Source: Lachnospiraceae bacterium (GTDB lineage: Bacteria > Bacillota > Clostridia > Lachnospirales > Lachnospiraceae). Taken from it: DNA of 64,000 nt. The DNA lies in NCBI GenBank assembly GCA_022796795.1, contig JAAWJI010000020.1, positions 1 to 64,000 on the forward strand, in the 5' to 3' direction. The position numbers and the translations under genes are program-made. The notes under the pieces were generated by a model. That model did no database searches and was not told where the DNA came from. It worked only from the letters and a program-made list of their open reading frames with translations. This document shows positions 15,301 to 24,250 of the stretch, one piece after another. The first letter of the stretch is position 1. The number at the start of each line of letters is the position of its first letter.

Positions 15301-17030
15301 GAAATAGGCGTCTGGGGATTCACAAAGGTGCTGAAGGTGTCTGTAATCTCTCCCGCCTCCACCTTTACGGCGCCGATCTCAATGATCCGGTTGGTCTTGG
15401 CGGAAAAGCCCGTGGTCTCCAGGTCAAAGACCACATAAGAGCCCTCCAGACTCTGGCCCCTGGAATTTGTGACAATCTCTTTCATGTCGTCCACCAAATA
15501 GGCCTCCACCCCATAGATCAGCTTAAAAGAATCTCCTTTTGCAAGGGCATGACTGGCCTCTGTAAAGGCCTGAACCACCCCGTGATCCGTGATGGCCAAA
15601 GCCTTGTGTCCAAAGGCCTTGGCCTGCTTCATAATACTGGCCACGTCGGAAACCCCATCCATATCGCTCATCTTGGTATGACAGTGGAGCTCCACCCGTT
15701 TAGTTTCGCTGCGATCCTCCCGCTTCACCCTGAAATCCGAGGATTTTTTAATACCCGTGATGGATCCGATTCCCAGCTCCTTGTCAAAAGGATCCAGTAC
15801 CGTCATGCCCCGTACCTTCAAAAATACCCCCTTTTTCACATGCTCCGTGATGCTGTCCTTGTCTTCATTGGACACAAAAAGCTTAAATCGGATCGTGTCT
15901 GTAAAATCCGTCAGGGAGACCATGAGAATGGTCCGCTCTCCCCGGATGTCCCGCTCCTCCACAGACAGCACCTGGCCGTGCACCGTCACCTCTCCCATTT
16001 CGCCCACAATCTGATCCATAGCCAGCAACTCGTCCTCGAAATCCCGGCCATAGATTACGTCCGGATTGTCCGAACGCCGCAAGCTTCGGCGGAAACCGCC
16101 CTTCTGATCCCGGCCGCCCTTGCCAAAGCCGCTGTCCCTGCCCGTTCCTTTTCCTGCCCCGAAACCAGCGCCTCCTTTTGCCACTCCCCGGCCTGCTGTC
16201 ATCTCTCTTTTGCCGGATTGTTTTCCGGTTCCGCCAGCTCCATCCTTTCCGGTTCCGAAGGTTCCGCCAGCTTTGTTGCTTCCCGCTCCTTGTCCCATTC
16301 CTGCTCCGAAGCCTTCCTTTTCAGCTCCAAAGGTTCCGCTCCCGAATCCGCTGCTTCCCGCTCCTTGTCCCCCAAAATCTGTTCCCAAGGCCTCCGGATC
16401 TCCCGGCCCGCCATAAACCTGCTGACCATCCGCGCTTCCCCTGGCTCCCCCCTGCCTTTGCAGTATCACTGCGATCATATCCTGGGCCCGGCGCTCTACC
16501 TGCCTTTGCCCTTGGGGAACGGTTATTTCCTTCTCCACCTGCTCCAGGGTAATGCGCAAGGCAAGGCCACAGCGCTCTACCAGAATCTTGTGCAGCACCC
16601 GCTCCAGCTCTGCGGCCGCATCCTCCTCCAGAGGCGACACCTGCAGCTGCAAATGCAGCTCCTCCGGGGACGGATAGGTAATCTGCGCCCGGACAAAAAG
16701 CTGATATACCAGCATACTGTAATTTCGCAGTTCAAAGGAAATGCTATCCTTATAAAGGCGCAGCACTTCCTTGGGCGTATACTGACTGGACAGCTCATAG
16801 CGCTCAATAAGCTGCAGGGAAATCCTCTCCTGGGGGAACAGCATGCGCTTCATCTTTTTTTCCAGCTGAAAAAGCTGCTCCTTGTGAAGCAGCTTCTCAC
16901 TTACCATATAGACGCGGATCCGCGTTTTTGTCCGGTCAGAGGTGACACGTTCCACCCGCACCTGCCGCAGCAGGTCTGAGCCCCCATCCTCTTCCAGGCT
17001 GGGGAACACTTCATAAAACTGTTTCTGCAT
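12366..17030 (-). CDS. polC: DNA polymerase III PolC-type alpha subunit (1554 aa)
   Basis: Main replicative polymerase of low-GC Gram-positives. Order of domains: N-terminal helical region (1-190), a glycine-rich low-complexity insert (about 194-312), OB fold (about 345-430), PHP domain (VELHCHTKMS, about 446-456) split by the DEDDh 3'-5' exonuclease (YVVFDLETTGF at 532-542), then palm, thumb and fingers with the metal-binding KEPDIDLNFSGDY and a zinc-finger-like CPQCHYSDF...CPMCGNP. The C-terminus SNQLSLFDL contains a beta-clamp-binding QLSLF motif. The length exceeds the usual 1,430-1,450 aa because of the Gly-rich insert. RBS GGGAG. ispG lies 89 bp upstream; livK follows from its own promoter. 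Confidence 0.97.
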   Translation of the reverse strand: MQKQFYEVFPSLEEDGGSDLLRQVRVERVTSDRTKTRIRVYMVSEKLLHKEQLFQLEKKMKRMLFPQERISLQLIERYELSSQYTPKEVLRLYKDSISFELRNYSMLVYQLFVRAQITYPSPEELHLQLQVSPLEEDAAAELERVLHKILVERCGLALRITLEQVEKEITVPQGQRQVERRAQDMIAVILQRQGGARGSADGQQVYGGPGDPEALGTDFGGQGAGSSGFGSGTFGAEKEGFGAGMGQGAGSNKAGGTFGTGKDGAGGTGKQSGKREMTAGRGVAKGGAGFGAGKGTGRDSGFGKGGRDQKGGFRRSLRRSDNPDVIYGRDFEDELLAMDQIVGEMGEVTVHGQVLSVEERDIRGERTILMVSLTDFTDTIRFKLFVSNEDKDSITEHVKKGVFLKVRGMTVLDPFDKELGIGSITGIKKSSDFRVKREDRSETKRVELHCHTKMSDMDGVSDVASIMKQAKAFGHKALAITDHGVVQAFTEASHALAKGDSFKLIYGVEAYLVDDMKEIVTNSRGQSLEGSYVVFDLETTGFSAKTNRIIEIGAVKVEAGEITDTFSTFVNPQTPISYEIEELTGIDDSMVLDAPLIEDILPSFLEFCEGSVLVAHNAGFDTSFIENNCLRLGLSYGFTAVDTVGLARVLLPQLSRFKLDTVAKTLGISLENHHRAVDDAACTARIFQEFLKMLKERGAEDLDQVNALGVLDEDAIKKLPTHHAIILALNEIGRVNLYRMISWSHLKYYAKRPRIPKSVFAQYREGLLLGSACEAGELYQALVRSAPEEEIARLVNFYDYLEIQPLGNNEFMLRDEKSPVNSREELENLNRRIVELGEAFGKLVVATCDVHFLNPEDEVYRRIIMTSRGFKDADMQAPLYYRTTEEMLEEFQYLGSAKAEEVVITNTNRIADMAEYVSPVRPDKCPPVIENSDQTLREICYDKAHAVYGEELPKEVTERLERELHSIISNGFAVMYIIAQKLVWKSNEDGYLVGSRGSVGSSFVATMAGITEVNPLPPHYYCPQCHYSDFESEEVRKYAGAAGCDMPDKECPMCGNPLKKEGFDIPFETFLGFKGDKEPDIDLNFSGDYQSKAHKYTEVIFGTGQTFRAGTIATLADKTAFGYVKRYYEERGITKRSCEIGRIVEGCVGVRRSTGQHPGGIVVLPHGEEIHSFTPVQHPANDMTTDTITTHFDYHSIDHNLLKLDILGHDDPTMIRMLEDLTGLDAKTIPLDDQKVMSLFMSTEALGVSPADLDGCPLGCLGIPEFGTDFVIQMVVDAKPKSFSDLIRISGLSHGTDVWLNNAQRFIKEGKATISTAICTRDDIMLYLINTGVEPSLSFTIMESVRKGKGLKPEWIEAMKKEGVEDWYIESCTLIKYMFPKAHAAAYVMMAWRIAYCKIYHPLAYYAAYFSIRASAFSYELMCLGKERLAFHMADYKRRSDSLSKKEQETMKDMRIVQEMYARGFEFLPVDIYRAKAHHFQIMDGKLMPSLSTIEGLGDKAADQLEEAARDGEFLSREDLRIRSKLSKNVVDLMGDLGILGDMPQSNQLSLFDL

Positions 17031-17119
17031 CCGTCACAACTCCCGTTTTCCTCTTACAGGCTCCATCTGCCCAGGCCAAAAAACTTTTCATGCTCCCAAA
17101 GCATTCAAAGCTCCTGGCT

Positions 17120-18211
17120 CTATGCCTCCCAATTCTCCAGCTCCTGGCGAAGCGCCTGCAAAAGCTGATCCTCCGGCACCTTGCGCACAGCCTGACCCTT
17201 TTTAATCAAAAGCCCCTCTCCCAGGCCTCCTGCAATGCCGATATCCGCTTCCTTTGCCTCCCCGGGCCCGTTGACCACGCAGCCCATCACAGCCACCCGG
17301 ATATCCAGGGGAAACTCTGCCGCCATGGTCTCCACCTGATTGGCCAGACCTATGAGATCAATGCGTGTGCGGCCGCAGGTGGGACAGGACACCACGTCGA
17401 TCCCGCCCTTTCTAAGCCCCAGGGTCTTTAGAATCAGCTTTGCCGACTTGACTTCCTCCACCGGATCGCCGGTTAGGGATACCCGGATGGTATCTCCGAT
17501 TCCCTGATAAAGGATAATGCCAAGGCCCACGGAAGATTTTATATTTCCCGAGGTCAGGGTCCCGGCTTCCGTAATCCCTACATGGAGAGGATAATTCGTC
17601 TGCCCGGCTATGAGCTCATGAGCCCGAACACACATAAGCACATCGGAAGACTTGATGCTGATGACCAGATTCTCATAGTCCATTTCCTCAATCATGTGTA
17701 CCTTATCCAGGGCGCTCTCCACCAGGCCTTCCGCCGTGACGCCCTGGTATTTTTCCACCAGCTCCTTTTCCAGGGAACCGCTGTTCACTCCCACCCGGAT
17801 AGGAATCTGCCGCTCCTTTGCCGCGTCCACCACGGCCCTCAGACGTTCTCTTCCTCCGATATTACCCGGATTGATGCGGATCTTGTCCGCTCCCTGTTCC
17901 ATAGCTGCAATCGCCAGCTTATAATCAAAGTGAATGTCCGCCACCAGGGGAATGGAAATCTGTTCCTTGATCCTCCCCAGAGCCAGAGCCGCTTCCTCTG
18001 TGGGCACCGTACAGCGGATTATCTCACATCCCGCCCGCTCCAGCCGGTGAATCTGCTCCACCGTAGCCTCCACATCCTCCGTCTTTGTGTTCGTCATGGA
18101 CTGAATCAGAACAGGGTTTCCCCCGCCGATGAGCCGGTCTCCAATGCGAATTACTCTGGTGCGGCTTTGCGCCGTCTGCTTTTCCTTCCTCTGCTCCATT
18201 CTTCCTGCCAT
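17120..18211 (-). CDS. ispG: 4-hydroxy-3-methylbut-2-en-1-yl diphosphate synthase IspG/GcpE (363 aa)
   Basis: Penultimate step of the MEP isoprenoid pathway: reductive ring opening of MEcPP to HMBPP using a [4Fe-4S] cluster. The TIM-barrel part has VLIQSMTNTKTEDV, PLVADIHFDYKLA and DKIRINPGNIGG; the cluster-binding cysteines are in VVSCPTCGRTRID and VAVMGCVVNGPGEA, followed by ADIGIAGG. Typical short bacterial form. ATG with GGGAG upstream. It lies between ftsW and polC; the ispG-polC pairing is common in Clostridia (often after dxr and rseP, which are absent here). Confidence 0.97.
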   Translation of the reverse strand: MAGRMEQRKEKQTAQSRTRVIRIGDRLIGGGNPVLIQSMTNTKTEDVEATVEQIHRLERAGCEIIRCTVPTEEAALALGRIKEQISIPLVADIHFDYKLAIAAMEQGADKIRINPGNIGGRERLRAVVDAAKERQIPIRVGVNSGSLEKELVEKYQGVTAEGLVESALDKVHMIEEMDYENLVISIKSSDVLMCVRAHELIAGQTNYPLHVGITEAGTLTSGNIKSSVGLGIILYQGIGDTIRVSLTGDPVEEVKSAKLILKTLGLRKGGIDVVSCPTCGRTRIDLIGLANQVETMAAEFPLDIRVAVMGCVVNGPGEAKEADIGIAGGLGEGLLIKKGQAVRKVPEDQLLQALRQELENWEA

Positions 18212-18268
18212 TCTCTCCCTGGCCTCCTCTTATATACGTCTCCTTTTTCTCAAATCTCCCCCGGCCGC

Positions 18269-19510
18269 TTATCCCCAGGGAGCAACGATCCGCTCCATGC
18301 GCTCCGCCCGCTCTGCCTGGTGCTCCCGTTTTCCCCGGGAATATTTTTCCACATTCAGCACCATGCCAAACTCCAGAAACAGAAACACAGTCGCCGTACC
18401 TCCGGCGCTGAAAAAGGGCAGCGTCACCCCTGTGGTGGGAATCAAACTGGTCACCACCGCCAGATTCAGAATCACCTGCAACGCCAGATGGCCGAAGACT
18501 CCCATGGACAAAAGTCTGCCAAACAAATCCTCCGCCTGTTGGGTAATGCTGTAGATCCGGTACAGCAGGTAGATAAACATTAAAATCACAAGCCCTGCTC
18601 CGAATACCCCCAGCTCCTCACAGATGATGGAAAAAATCATGTCATTGTAAGGCTCCGGAATCTTAAGCTTCTGGATGCTGTTCCCCAGTCCCTTTCCAAA
18701 CAGTCCCCCGGAGCCAATGGCATAGAGGGCCTGCAGGGCCTGATAGGCCTTGTCCGACTCATAGGCATAGGGATCCAGCCAGGCCAGAATCCGGTCCGAC
18801 CGGAAGCCCTCCGACGCCTCCGGCGCCTGCTGGAGCACATACAGGTATATGGCGATCCCCACGCCTCCCACAAGCAAAAGGAGAAAAATAGGCCAGTACC
18901 TGGGGTACACCATGAAAATCATAACACAGGTAATCCCCAGCACAATCACTGCCGTACTCATATTGTTGCTAAGCTTCCAGATCATGACAAACACCACCAG
19001 CACCGGCAGAAGCACCTGCACAATGGCTTTGATCGGTTCTATGTATCCCGGCTTCTGGATCTGAACCACCTTGCCGCTGATCAAGGCCGCCGAAAATATA
19101 ATGATGGCCACCTTAATGGGCTCCGCCACCTGGAACCGACCCAAACCAGGGATCTCCAGCCAGCGAGTGGCGCCGTAGGCCGTCACCCCCAGATCTGTCT
19201 TCAACAGCAGCACCAGCACAATGGAACCGGCAAAGCCAAGCAGAGCAAAAAATCGCCAGTTATGATAGTCAATATTCGCTACCACCAGCATAGACGCTAG
19301 TCCCACAAGGCTCCATTTCAGCTGATTCTTCAAAAAATATGCGGAATCATAGTGGAAGCTTTCGCTCATACTGGCCTTATAGTAGCTGGCGCTGTATATC
19401 ATAATCAATCCAAACACCGTCAGAAACAACACGGCCACAATCAGATTCGTGTCAAAGCTGAGCAGTCCCAGACCCCTTCGTTTTCGTTTCTTTTTCCGGG
19501 AATCTCCCAT
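18269..19510 (-). CDS. ftsW: FtsW/RodA/SpoVE-family glycosyltransferase, FtsW-like (413 aa)
   Basis: SEDS-family membrane protein with about ten transmembrane helices that polymerises lipid II into peptidoglycan. Seen: a basic N-terminus (KKKRKRRG), LTVFGLIMIYSASYY, the loop TRWLEIPGLGRFQVAEPIK (Trp-Leu and FQPSE-like element), LAWLDPYAYESDKAYQALQALYAIGSGGLFGKGLG, PEPYNDMIFSIICEELG (catalytic-region Asp/Glu) and VTLPFFSAGGTA. The DPYAYESDKAYQ...GSGGLFGKGLGNS block favours FtsW/SpoVE over RodA, but the exact role (division or sporulation) is not certain. It lies 57 bp upstream of ispG. Confidence 0.9.
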   Translation of the reverse strand: MGDSRKKKRKRRGLGLLSFDTNLIVAVLFLTVFGLIMIYSASYYKASMSESFHYDSAYFLKNQLKWSLVGLASMLVVANIDYHNWRFFALLGFAGSIVLVLLLKTDLGVTAYGATRWLEIPGLGRFQVAEPIKVAIIIFSAALISGKVVQIQKPGYIEPIKAIVQVLLPVLVVFVMIWKLSNNMSTAVIVLGITCVMIFMVYPRYWPIFLLLLVGGVGIAIYLYVLQQAPEASEGFRSDRILAWLDPYAYESDKAYQALQALYAIGSGGLFGKGLGNSIQKLKIPEPYNDMIFSIICEELGVFGAGLVILMFIYLLYRIYSITQQAEDLFGRLLSMGVFGHLALQVILNLAVVTSLIPTTGVTLPFFSAGGTATVFLFLEFGMVLNVEKYSRGKREHQAERAERMERIVAPWG

Positions 19511-19537
19511 GAAATCAAAGCCTCCATTTATAAAGTC

Positions 19538-20032
19538 CTAGGATTTTTTTCTCTCGTATCTGCAAAAGGTAAACTCCAGGTCAAAATAGGTTTTCTCCTC
19601 GCTCTGTCCCGTAAGCTCCCAGTCCGGATCCGCCTCCAGATTGGGAAACCAGGCGTCCGCCTCATAGGCGTGTTCTGTACGTGTCACATGAGCCGTATCG
19701 CAGTAGGGCAAAAACTGTTGATAAATGCTGTCTCCCCCTACAATATACACATCCTCTGACGGGTATTTTTTCAGCTCATCCAGCGTCTCCTCCAGGGAAT
19801 AACAAACCACCGCCTCTTTCACCTGATACTGTCTGTTCCGGGTCAGCACAATGTTAGTCCGGTTTTTCAACGGCTGTCCTCCGGGAAAGGTCTCCATGGT
19901 TTTTCTCCCCAGAACCACTACCTTGCCCGTAGTCTCCGAGCGAAAAAACTTCATATCCTCCGGGATGCTGACCAGCAGCTTCCCCCTATGGCCGATGGCC
20001 CAGTTTTTATCCACGTTTACAATCAGATTCAT
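19538..20032 (-). CDS. folA: Dihydrofolate reductase (164 aa)
   Basis: Reduces dihydrofolate to tetrahydrofolate with NADPH. Motifs: MNLIVNVDKNWAIGHRGKLL (Met20 loop region), PEDMKFFRSETTGKVVVLGRKTMETFPG (conserved active-site acid and Arg for NADPH phosphate), LTRN, and VYIVGGDSIYQQFLPY. Family-typical length. GGAGGAGCGC precedes the ATG. It follows thyA by 100 bp in the same direction, the usual pairing because thymidylate synthase makes the dihydrofolate this enzyme recycles. Confidence 0.96.
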   Translation of the reverse strand: MNLIVNVDKNWAIGHRGKLLVSIPEDMKFFRSETTGKVVVLGRKTMETFPGGQPLKNRTNIVLTRNRQYQVKEAVVCYSLEETLDELKKYPSEDVYIVGGDSIYQQFLPYCDTAHVTRTEHAYEADAWFPNLEADPDWELTGQSEEKTYFDLEFTFCRYERKKS

Positions 20033-20132
20033 GCGCTCCTCCTTCTTTCTCCCAGGTCACGGAATGATCTGCAGTTTGCAGCACCTGCATTGGCAGATGT
20101 GCTTTCCACTGCAGGCAAATGTACTTTTCCCG

Positions 20133-20981
20133 TCACACTGCAATGGGAATCCCCTTAATCTGGGGCCCGGTCTCATACCCCTCCACCCAAAGATCCTCCG
20201 TAGTAAACTGATAGAAATCTGTCACCTGCGGATTTAATATTACCTTAGGCGCCGGATAGGGCTCTCTGGTAATCAGCTCCTGGACAATGGCCTGGTGCCG
20301 GTCATAAATATGGGCGTCCGCAATCACGTGCAGCAGCTCCCCTGGGATCATATGGCAGCTTTGAGCCACCATCATAAGCAGAATTGCATACTGACATACA
20401 TTCCAGTTGTTGGCCGCCAGCACATCCTGGGAGCGCTGATTCAACACCATATTTAAGGTAAGCTTATCCTCCCCGGGCTGTTGGGTCACATTGTAGGTGA
20501 CGCCATAGGCGCAGGGGTAGAGATGCATTTCTTTCAAATCCTGGAACACATAGGTATTTGTCATGATTCTCCGGCTAAAGGGATTGTTTTTCAGGTCATA
20601 GAGCACCCGGTCCATCTGGTCCATCTCTCCCTCTCCATAAGCGCTCTTCACCCCGATCTGATACCCGTAGGCCTTGCCAATGCTTCCCGTCTCATCCGCC
20701 CACTGGTCCCAGATGTGGCTGTTCAGGTCATGAATGTTATTGGATTTTTTCTGATAGATCCAGAGAATCTCATCCATACAGCTCTTAAGTGCTGTGCGGC
20801 GCAGGGTAATGGCCGGAAACTCCCGGCGCAGGTCATAGCGGTTCACCACGCCGAAACGCTTAATGGTATAGGCAGGCGTGCCGTCCTCCCACCGGGGACG
20901 CACTTTTTCTCCTTCCGTGCTGGTGCCGTTTTCCAGAATGTCCTGGCACATGCGGATAAATACTGTGTCTGCGTAGCTCAT
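20133..20981 (-). CDS. thyA: Thymidylate synthase (282 aa)
   Basis: Methylates dUMP using methylene-tetrahydrofolate. Family pattern: FGVVNRYDLRREFPAITLRR (phosphate-binding Arg), DEILWIYQKKSN, WDQWADETGSIGKAYGYQ, the dUMP phosphate-binding SRRIM, catalytic Cys157 in LYPCAYG, NQRSQDVLAANNWNVCQYA and LHVIADAHIYDRH. The residues around the nucleophile differ from the textbook PPCHxxxQF (here YPCAYGVTYN), marking a divergent ThyA branch; all major substrate residues are otherwise present. Upstream of folA. Confidence 0.93.
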   Translation of the reverse strand: MSYADTVFIRMCQDILENGTSTEGEKVRPRWEDGTPAYTIKRFGVVNRYDLRREFPAITLRRTALKSCMDEILWIYQKKSNNIHDLNSHIWDQWADETGSIGKAYGYQIGVKSAYGEGEMDQMDRVLYDLKNNPFSRRIMTNTYVFQDLKEMHLYPCAYGVTYNVTQQPGEDKLTLNMVLNQRSQDVLAANNWNVCQYAILLMMVAQSCHMIPGELLHVIADAHIYDRHQAIVQELITREPYPAPKVILNPQVTDFYQFTTEDLWVEGYETGPQIKGIPIAV

Positions 20982-21110
20982 GTTGTTCTTCCTCTCATCC
21001 TGATTTCTCTCTGTTTTCCTGTATCACCTTTCACCAAAGCTGTCTTTCTGCCTTTTGTAAATCCTGTTGAAAAGAACAATGCTCCTCTTCATCTGAAGTT
21101 GAATCACAAA

Positions 21111-22808
21111 TCACCTCAACAGATTTCCCAGAAGGCCCCGGGCCAGGCTCCCCCCGGCGCTGCTGGCTGCATTCCCCAACATTCTGCTGAAAAAGCTTCC
21201 CCCACCGGCCTTCTTGTCCAGTTCCTTGCCAATACTCTTGCCCGCCTCCCGAGCCACACTGCGTCCCACGGAAGCCGTCACATTCCCCACGGCCCGCTCC
21301 ACGGCGGCAGTCTTCTGCTTCTTTTTCTTCTCCTCTTCCCGAAGGGCTGCCTGCTCCCGTTTCTCTTGTTCTCGCAAAGCCTGCTTTTCCAGGCGTTCCT
21401 GCTCCCGTTTTGCCTCCTTCTCCTGTTTCTCCTGCTCTCGTTTTGCCTCTTTCTCCGCCTGGGCCCGCTCCTTTTCCAAAAGCTCCCGCTGGCGGTTAAG
21501 CTCCGCCTCCTCGGCGTCATTCAGGGCCTTTTCGTTTAACATTTCATAGGCGGATTCCCGGTCAATAACCCGGTCGTACTTTAAATACAGAGGACTATTC
21601 TCAATCTGGCTTCTGATCTCCTGATCGCTGGCCACTCCCATAAAGCTTCTGGGAGGCAGCACAAAGGCCCGCTGTACTACCCCGGGTACGCCCTCTTCAT
21701 CCAGGAAGGACATGAGGGCTTCCCCGGTTCCCAGCTCTCCCAAAACCTCCTCTGTGTCAAAGGCGGGATTCTCCCGGAAGGATTGGGCTGCAGCCCGCAC
21801 TGCCTTCTGATCCTTGGGCGTATAGGCCCGCAGGGCATGCTGTACCTTATTTCCCAGCTGGGACAGCACGCTGTCCGGGATATCTGTCGGCACCTGGGTC
21901 ACAAAATAAATCCCCACTCCTTTGGAGCGGATAAGCTTGACCATCTGCTCAATCTTCTGGAGCAGAACCTTGGGCATATCGTCAAACAACAGGTGCGCCT
22001 CATCAAAGAAAAAGATCATCCTGGGCTTCTCCAGATCTCCCGCCTCCGGAAGCTGCTCGTAGACCTCTGCCAGCATCCACAGAAGAAAGGTGGAATACAG
22101 CAGGGGGCTCTGATACAGCTCCACGCAGTTCAGCACATTGATGTAGCCCCTGCTTTTCCCATCCACTGCCATCCAGTCAAAAATATCCAGATCCGGCTCT
22201 CCCAGGAACAGCTCAGCGCCCTCCTCTTCCAGACGGATCAGGGCCCGCTGAATGGCTCCCACGCTGGCAGCGGCAATATTGCCGTACTCGGCCCGGAAAT
22301 CAGCGGCGTTGTCTCCCACATATCGCACCATGGATTTCAGATCCTTCAGGTCCAGCAATAGCCAACCGTTGTCGTCGGCAATCCGAAATACAATGGTCAG
22401 AATACCAGCCTGGGTGGGATTCAGATCCAGAAGCCGGGACAAAAGATCCGGTCCGATATCCGACACTGTGGCCCGCACCGGGTGTCCCTTCTTTCCGAAC
22501 ACGTCAAAATAGTGCACCGGATACTCGGAATAGGTAAAATCCGTCAACCCCAGCTTATCCAGCCGTTTTTTCAGGCTCTCGCTCTCTTCCCCAGCCCTGC
22601 AAAGCCCGGACAGATCCCCCTTGATATCCGCCAGAAACACCGGCACTCCCATATCGCTGAAGGACTCGGCCATAACTTTTAAGGTCACGGTCTTGCCCGT
22701 TCCCGTGGCTCCGGCAATCAGGCCGTGCCGATTGCACATTTTCGGCGACATGCAAACCCTTTGTCCGTTGTATCCCATCCAAATCTGATTTTCTTCCTGT
22801 AGATACAT
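21111..22808 (-). CDS. HerA-like/DUF853 ATPase with charged coiled-coil tail (565 aa)
   Basis: P-loop ATPase of the HerA/FtsK superfamily (DUF853, YjgR type). Walker A is [12 protein letters not shown] near residue 35, with [13 protein letters not shown] and the Walker B-like [16 protein letters not shown]; a later arginine-rich stretch ([23 protein letters not shown]) resembles sensor regions. From about residue 435 to 510 the protein becomes a repeating E/K/R/Q segment ([20 protein letters not shown]), probably a coiled coil, then a Gly/Ala/Ser-rich end. The role is unknown; relatives are suspected DNA- or RNA-handling motors. RBS GGAGG, promoter at 22920-22948. Confidence 0.88.
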   Translation of the reverse strand: MYLQEENQIWMGYNGQRVCMSPKMCNRHGLIAGATGTGKTVTLKVMAESFSDMGVPVFLADIKGDLSGLCRAGEESESLKKRLDKLGLTDFTYSEYPVHYFDVFGKKGHPVRATVSDIGPDLLSRLLDLNPTQAGILTIVFRIADDNGWLLLDLKDLKSMVRYVGDNAADFRAEYGNIAAASVGAIQRALIRLEEEGAELFLGEPDLDIFDWMAVDGKSRGYINVLNCVELYQSPLLYSTFLLWMLAEVYEQLPEAGDLEKPRMIFFFDEAHLLFDDMPKVLLQKIEQMVKLIRSKGVGIYFVTQVPTDIPDSVLSQLGNKVQHALRAYTPKDQKAVRAAAQSFRENPAFDTEEVLGELGTGEALMSFLDEEGVPGVVQRAFVLPPRSFMGVASDQEIRSQIENSPLYLKYDRVIDRESAYEMLNEKALNDAEEAELNRQRELLEKERAQAEKEAKREQEKQEKEAKREQERLEKQALREQEKREQAALREEEKKKKQKTAAVERAVGNVTASVGRSVAREAGKSIGKELDKKAGGGSFFSRMLGNAASSAGGSLARGLLGNLLR

Positions 22809-22919
22809 GTATTCCTCCCGTTTTTCGATCCTCTGTAATTTTGATTCCCTGGTCTTACAGGCTCTTTCTCCTTCTGGCTGCGCAGCCCTTCCTGGGGCGG
22901 GGCGCAGCTATTGGAAGAA

Positions 22920-22948
22920 ATTATAGCATACTTTTTGACACATTACAA
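22920..22948 (-). promoter_or_regulatory. Promoter of the HerA-like gene
   Basis: TTGTAA (22943-22948) and an extended TGC-TATAAT (22920-22925) on the minus strand with a 17-bp spacer. The leader to the ATG is about 105 nt, with a G/C-rich inverted stretch (CTGCGCAG near 22880). Confidence 0.7.
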
Positions 22949-22963
22949 ACGGTTTAAAAGCAC

Positions 22964-23036
22964 GAATGCGCGACGTGCGCATTCCCCGGAGGGCTTTTTA
23001 CCTTACAGGACGCAATTTCCTGTAAAGTAAGAAAAG
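22964..23036. repeat. Interspersed intergenic repeat with two hairpins
   Basis: GAATGCGC (22964-22971) pairs with GCGCATTC (22977-22984), and TTACAGGA (23003-23010) pairs with TCCTGTAA (23018-23025). The last 26 nt (23011-23036, CGCAATTTCCTGTAAAGT then AAGAAAAG) recur with three mismatches at 57428-57453, so this is a member of a dispersed family, probably non-coding. It sits between the HerA-like promoter and the ferredoxin terminator. Confidence 0.55.
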
Positions 23037-23037
23037 A

Positions 23038-23077
23038 ATACCGCCGTATAGATTGCAGCTCTCTCCAACGGCGGTAT
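23038..23077. terminator. Terminator after the ferredoxin gene
   Basis: ATACCGCCGT (23038-23047) and ACGGCGGTAT (23068-23077) form a perfect 10-bp stem with a 20-nt loop, followed on the minus strand by TCTTTTCTT. It lies 41 bp past the ferredoxin stop. Confidence 0.75.
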
Positions 23078-23117
23078 CCTTTATTTCCAGAATTTTGTTT
23101 TCTCTCGCTTCTCCCGT

Positions 23118-23501
23118 CTATGCCTCCACAACCTCCAGCACATCCATAGGGCAGGCGTTTGCGCACTTGCCGCAGGCAATACACTTGGACGCAGTGGGAG
23201 ATTCCTCTGCCTTTACCATAAGGCCGAAGGGACAGGCTTCCACACACTTGCCGCAGCCTGTACAAAGCTTCTTGTTTACCATATAAACACCCTTGGCATT
23301 CTGGGTAATGGCTCCATGCTCACAGGCCTCGGCGCACTTGCCGCACTGGGGACATGCCATGGGCCGCACAGACTTCTTCTCCACCACCTGAATGCAGGAT
23401 TTATCCGGGTCAAAGGTCTTATAGAATGTTTCCGAGCATGCACGCACACATTCCAGACACGCCATACAGGTAGATCCCTTTTTCACCGTAAGTTTCTTCA
23501 T
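23118..23501 (-). CDS. Four-cluster 4Fe-4S ferredoxin-like protein (127 aa)
   Basis: Small electron carrier with four Cys-rich motifs: CMACLECVRAC, CPQCGKCAEAC, CTGCGKCVEACPFG and CIACGKCANACP. Each contributes a CxxCxxC plus a remote CP, enough for three to four [4Fe-4S] clusters. No redox enzyme domain. I start at the ATG at 23501 (MKKLTVKKG), 9 bp after GGAGG; a longer frame would need an ATT start. It resembles the HycB/CooF-type electron-transfer subunits that stand alone in many Clostridia. Monocistronic; partner unknown. Confidence 0.88.
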   Translation of the reverse strand: MKKLTVKKGSTCMACLECVRACSETFYKTFDPDKSCIQVVEKKSVRPMACPQCGKCAEACEHGAITQNAKGVYMVNKKLCTGCGKCVEACPFGLMVKAEESPTASKCIACGKCANACPMDVLEVVEA

Positions 23502-23682
23502 ACTCTTATTCCTCCGAATCACAGATTACTGTTTATTTTTTATCAATCTTAGTGTATCATTAATGAAGGAATTTCTCAACCCTTTTTGGCGTTTTCCTTG
23601 TTTTCCTTGTTATTTTCCTTATTACGATTCTTCCTGTTTGCAGCAGTGTCTACACCCCCCGGCAAATCCATTTTCTGTTCCT

Positions 23683-24210
23683 TCACTTGCGGAAAACAGG
23701 CCGCACCCTCTGCCACACCAGCCAGGCTACCAGACTGCCCAAAAGGGCTGTGATCAGTTGGGTCAGAGAAAACTGCACCCGCACCATGGCAGTCATGGCG
23801 CTCCTTTTTGCCTCCGGGATATTCCCTGCAAACAGGGGCAGCACCGCATACCAGACCGTAAGCCACAGAAATCCCGCCTTGCACACAGAGCCCAGCAGAA
23901 GTCCCGGAATTTGTCTCTCCTTAAAGCCGTTTACAAAGAGCACCAGAATACTGTTTCCCACCATAACCACCGGCATCATCACCGGAATCAGATTCATCAC
24001 CGGAGTGGCCCCCAGGAAAAACGCCGCCACTGGACTCAAAAGGGCAATGGCCAGTCCCCCCGGCAGTCCCACGGCCCAGGTGGCCAGAATCAGGATCGCG
24101 TTCACCAGCGGCCCTGTAATGTAGACAGAAATGGATTTCAAGGTCTGAAATGCAATGCACAGAGCCAGCAGCACGGCTGTCTGGGTCAACTGTTTTACCG
24201 TAATTTTCAT
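23683..24210 (-). CDS. ECF transporter S component (175 aa)
   Basis: Small integral membrane protein with about six hydrophobic helices and the N-terminal pattern of ECF substrate-binding (S) subunits (QTAVLLALCIAFQTLK, where the AxxxA-type helix contacts the T subunit, and ITGPLVNAILILATW). S components bind a vitamin or metal and dock to the shared EcfA/A'/T module, whose genes are not nearby. The substrate cannot be deduced. GAGGAG lies upstream of the ATG. The leader has a stable hairpin at 24251-24277. Confidence 0.8.
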   Translation of the reverse strand: MKITVKQLTQTAVLLALCIAFQTLKSISVYITGPLVNAILILATWAVGLPGGLAIALLSPVAAFFLGATPVMNLIPVMMPVVMVGNSILVLFVNGFKERQIPGLLLGSVCKAGFLWLTVWYAVLPLFAGNIPEAKRSAMTAMVRVQFSLTQLITALLGSLVAWLVWQRVRPVFRK

Positions 24211-24250
24211 CGTAAACTCCTCTTTATCATGGCAGATCCTCTATGCCAAT

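Noticed and set aside
15183..16979. 598-codon open frame on the plus strand
   Set aside because: It lies fully inside polC on the opposite strand, has no RBS, and its protein is rich in His/Leu/Arg as expected from an antisense frame.
21380..21480. DNA tandem repeat
   Set aside because: It encodes the charged coiled-coil of the HerA-like ATPase, so it is explained by the protein repeat.
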